The translations under genes were made by a program, and so were the position numbers. A model generated the notes under the pieces. That model was not told the DNA's origin. It made no database searches and worked only from the letters and a program-made list of their open reading frames with translations. This document shows positions 13,558 through 13,813 of a DNA stretch of 13,813 bases, in pieces. Every line of letters begins with the position of its first letter. The stretch's first letter is position 1. This stretch comes from Gammaproteobacteria bacterium (GTDB taxonomy: Bacteria; Pseudomonadota; Gammaproteobacteria; Pseudomonadales; UBA7434), in the NCBI GenBank assembly GCA_024280785.1, contig JAJRPK010000354.1, positions 1 to 13,813 on the forward strand, in the 5' to 3' direction.

Positions 13558-13585
13558 CTGCCACCTAAGTCATCCTCACTGGCAG
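13558..13585. repeat. Inverted repeat after trmD
   Basis: CTGCCA (13558-13563) and TGGCAG (13580-13585) are perfect 6-bp arms 16 nt apart, beginning 13 nt after the trmD stop. Read on the minus strand only TTTATCC follows, so it is at best a poor terminator. A processing or attenuation element is possible. Confidence 0.35.
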
Positions 13586-13598
13586 CTTGCAAAAGCAG

Positions 13599-13813
13599 CT
13601 AAAGATCCAAATCCAGCAAAGCTTTTTCGTCATCCGTTAACACCAACTGCTCAAACAAATCAGGCCGTCGGTCTCGTGTTCGCATCAACGATTGCTTTAA
13701 CCGCCAGCGAGCAATTGCTTTATGGTCACCGCTTAGCAATACCGCCGGAACGTCCTTGCCGTTTACACTACTTGGCCGCGTATAATGCGGATAATCAAGT
13801 ATCGATCGACCAG
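13599..13813 (-). CDS. trmD: tRNA (guanine-N1)-methyltransferase TrmD, C-terminal part
   Basis: The window contains the last 70 codons; the gene continues beyond the right edge. The sequence ILDYPHYTRP, then VPAVLLSGDHKAIARWRLKQ and RTRDRRPDLFEQLVLTDDEK, matches the end of TrmD, the SPOUT enzyme that makes m1G37 in tRNAs from S-adenosylmethionine. The DYPHYTRP loop and the SGDHxxIxRWR block belong to the SAM/tRNA binding part. The stop is TAG at 13601-13599, and rplS follows on the same strand, the usual order. Confidence 0.95.
   Translation of the reverse strand, partial: GRSILDYPHYTRPSSVNGKDVPAVLLSGDHKAIARWRLKQSLMRTRDRRPDLFEQLVLTDDEKALLDLDL

Overview
The window looks like a chromosomal segment of a gammaproteobacterium close to the Pseudomonadales/Cellvibrionales. 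The L19 protein (13025-13390) follows the pseudomonad pattern closely (QAFEGVVIAKRNRGLNSAFTV type). The order trmD-rplS ... xerD-dsbC-hom-thrC-recJ, all on the minus strand, is the arrangement I recall from Pseudomonas and relatives. GC is moderate and the intergenic spacers are AT-rich. No rRNA, tRNA, CRISPR array or insertion sequence was recognised.

Layout from left to right. (1) 1-96: the first 32 codons of an exported protein on the minus strand, with its Shine-Dalgarno inside a perfect hairpin. (2) 230-1419: a Fic-family AMP-transferase gene with its own C-terminal winged helix, preceded by a helically phased 11-bp repeat array that contains the likely promoter. (3) 1458-2591: two small conserved genes, DUF2889 and DUF1653. 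(4) 2607-9247: the core block recJ, thrC, hom, dsbC and xerD. It covers threonine biosynthesis (hom, thrC), DNA repair (recJ), periplasmic disulfide isomerisation (dsbC) and chromosome dimer resolution (xerD). A strong terminator separates dsbC from hom. (5) 9266-12976: an interval between xerD and rplS holding a soluble ABC1/UbiB-like kinase, a Met/His-rich outer-membrane barrel protein and a DUF4345 membrane protein. (6) 12977-13813: rplS with its terminator, and the C-terminal 70 codons of trmD.

The clearest unexplained structure is a set of short, mostly unrelated tandem duplications (units of 11, 13, 14, 15, 16, 17 and 19 nt). They occur in most of the spacers between xerD and trmD and do not appear in the threonine-recJ block. 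The one at the end of rplS is three perfect 11-nt copies that overlap the stop codon, so copy number would change the end of ribosomal protein L19. The second strong signal is the 11-bp array in front of fic, which has the form expected of an operator for self-regulation by the Fic protein's winged helix. No clearly new multi-gene system was found. The fic module and the cluster of tandem duplications are the best leads.
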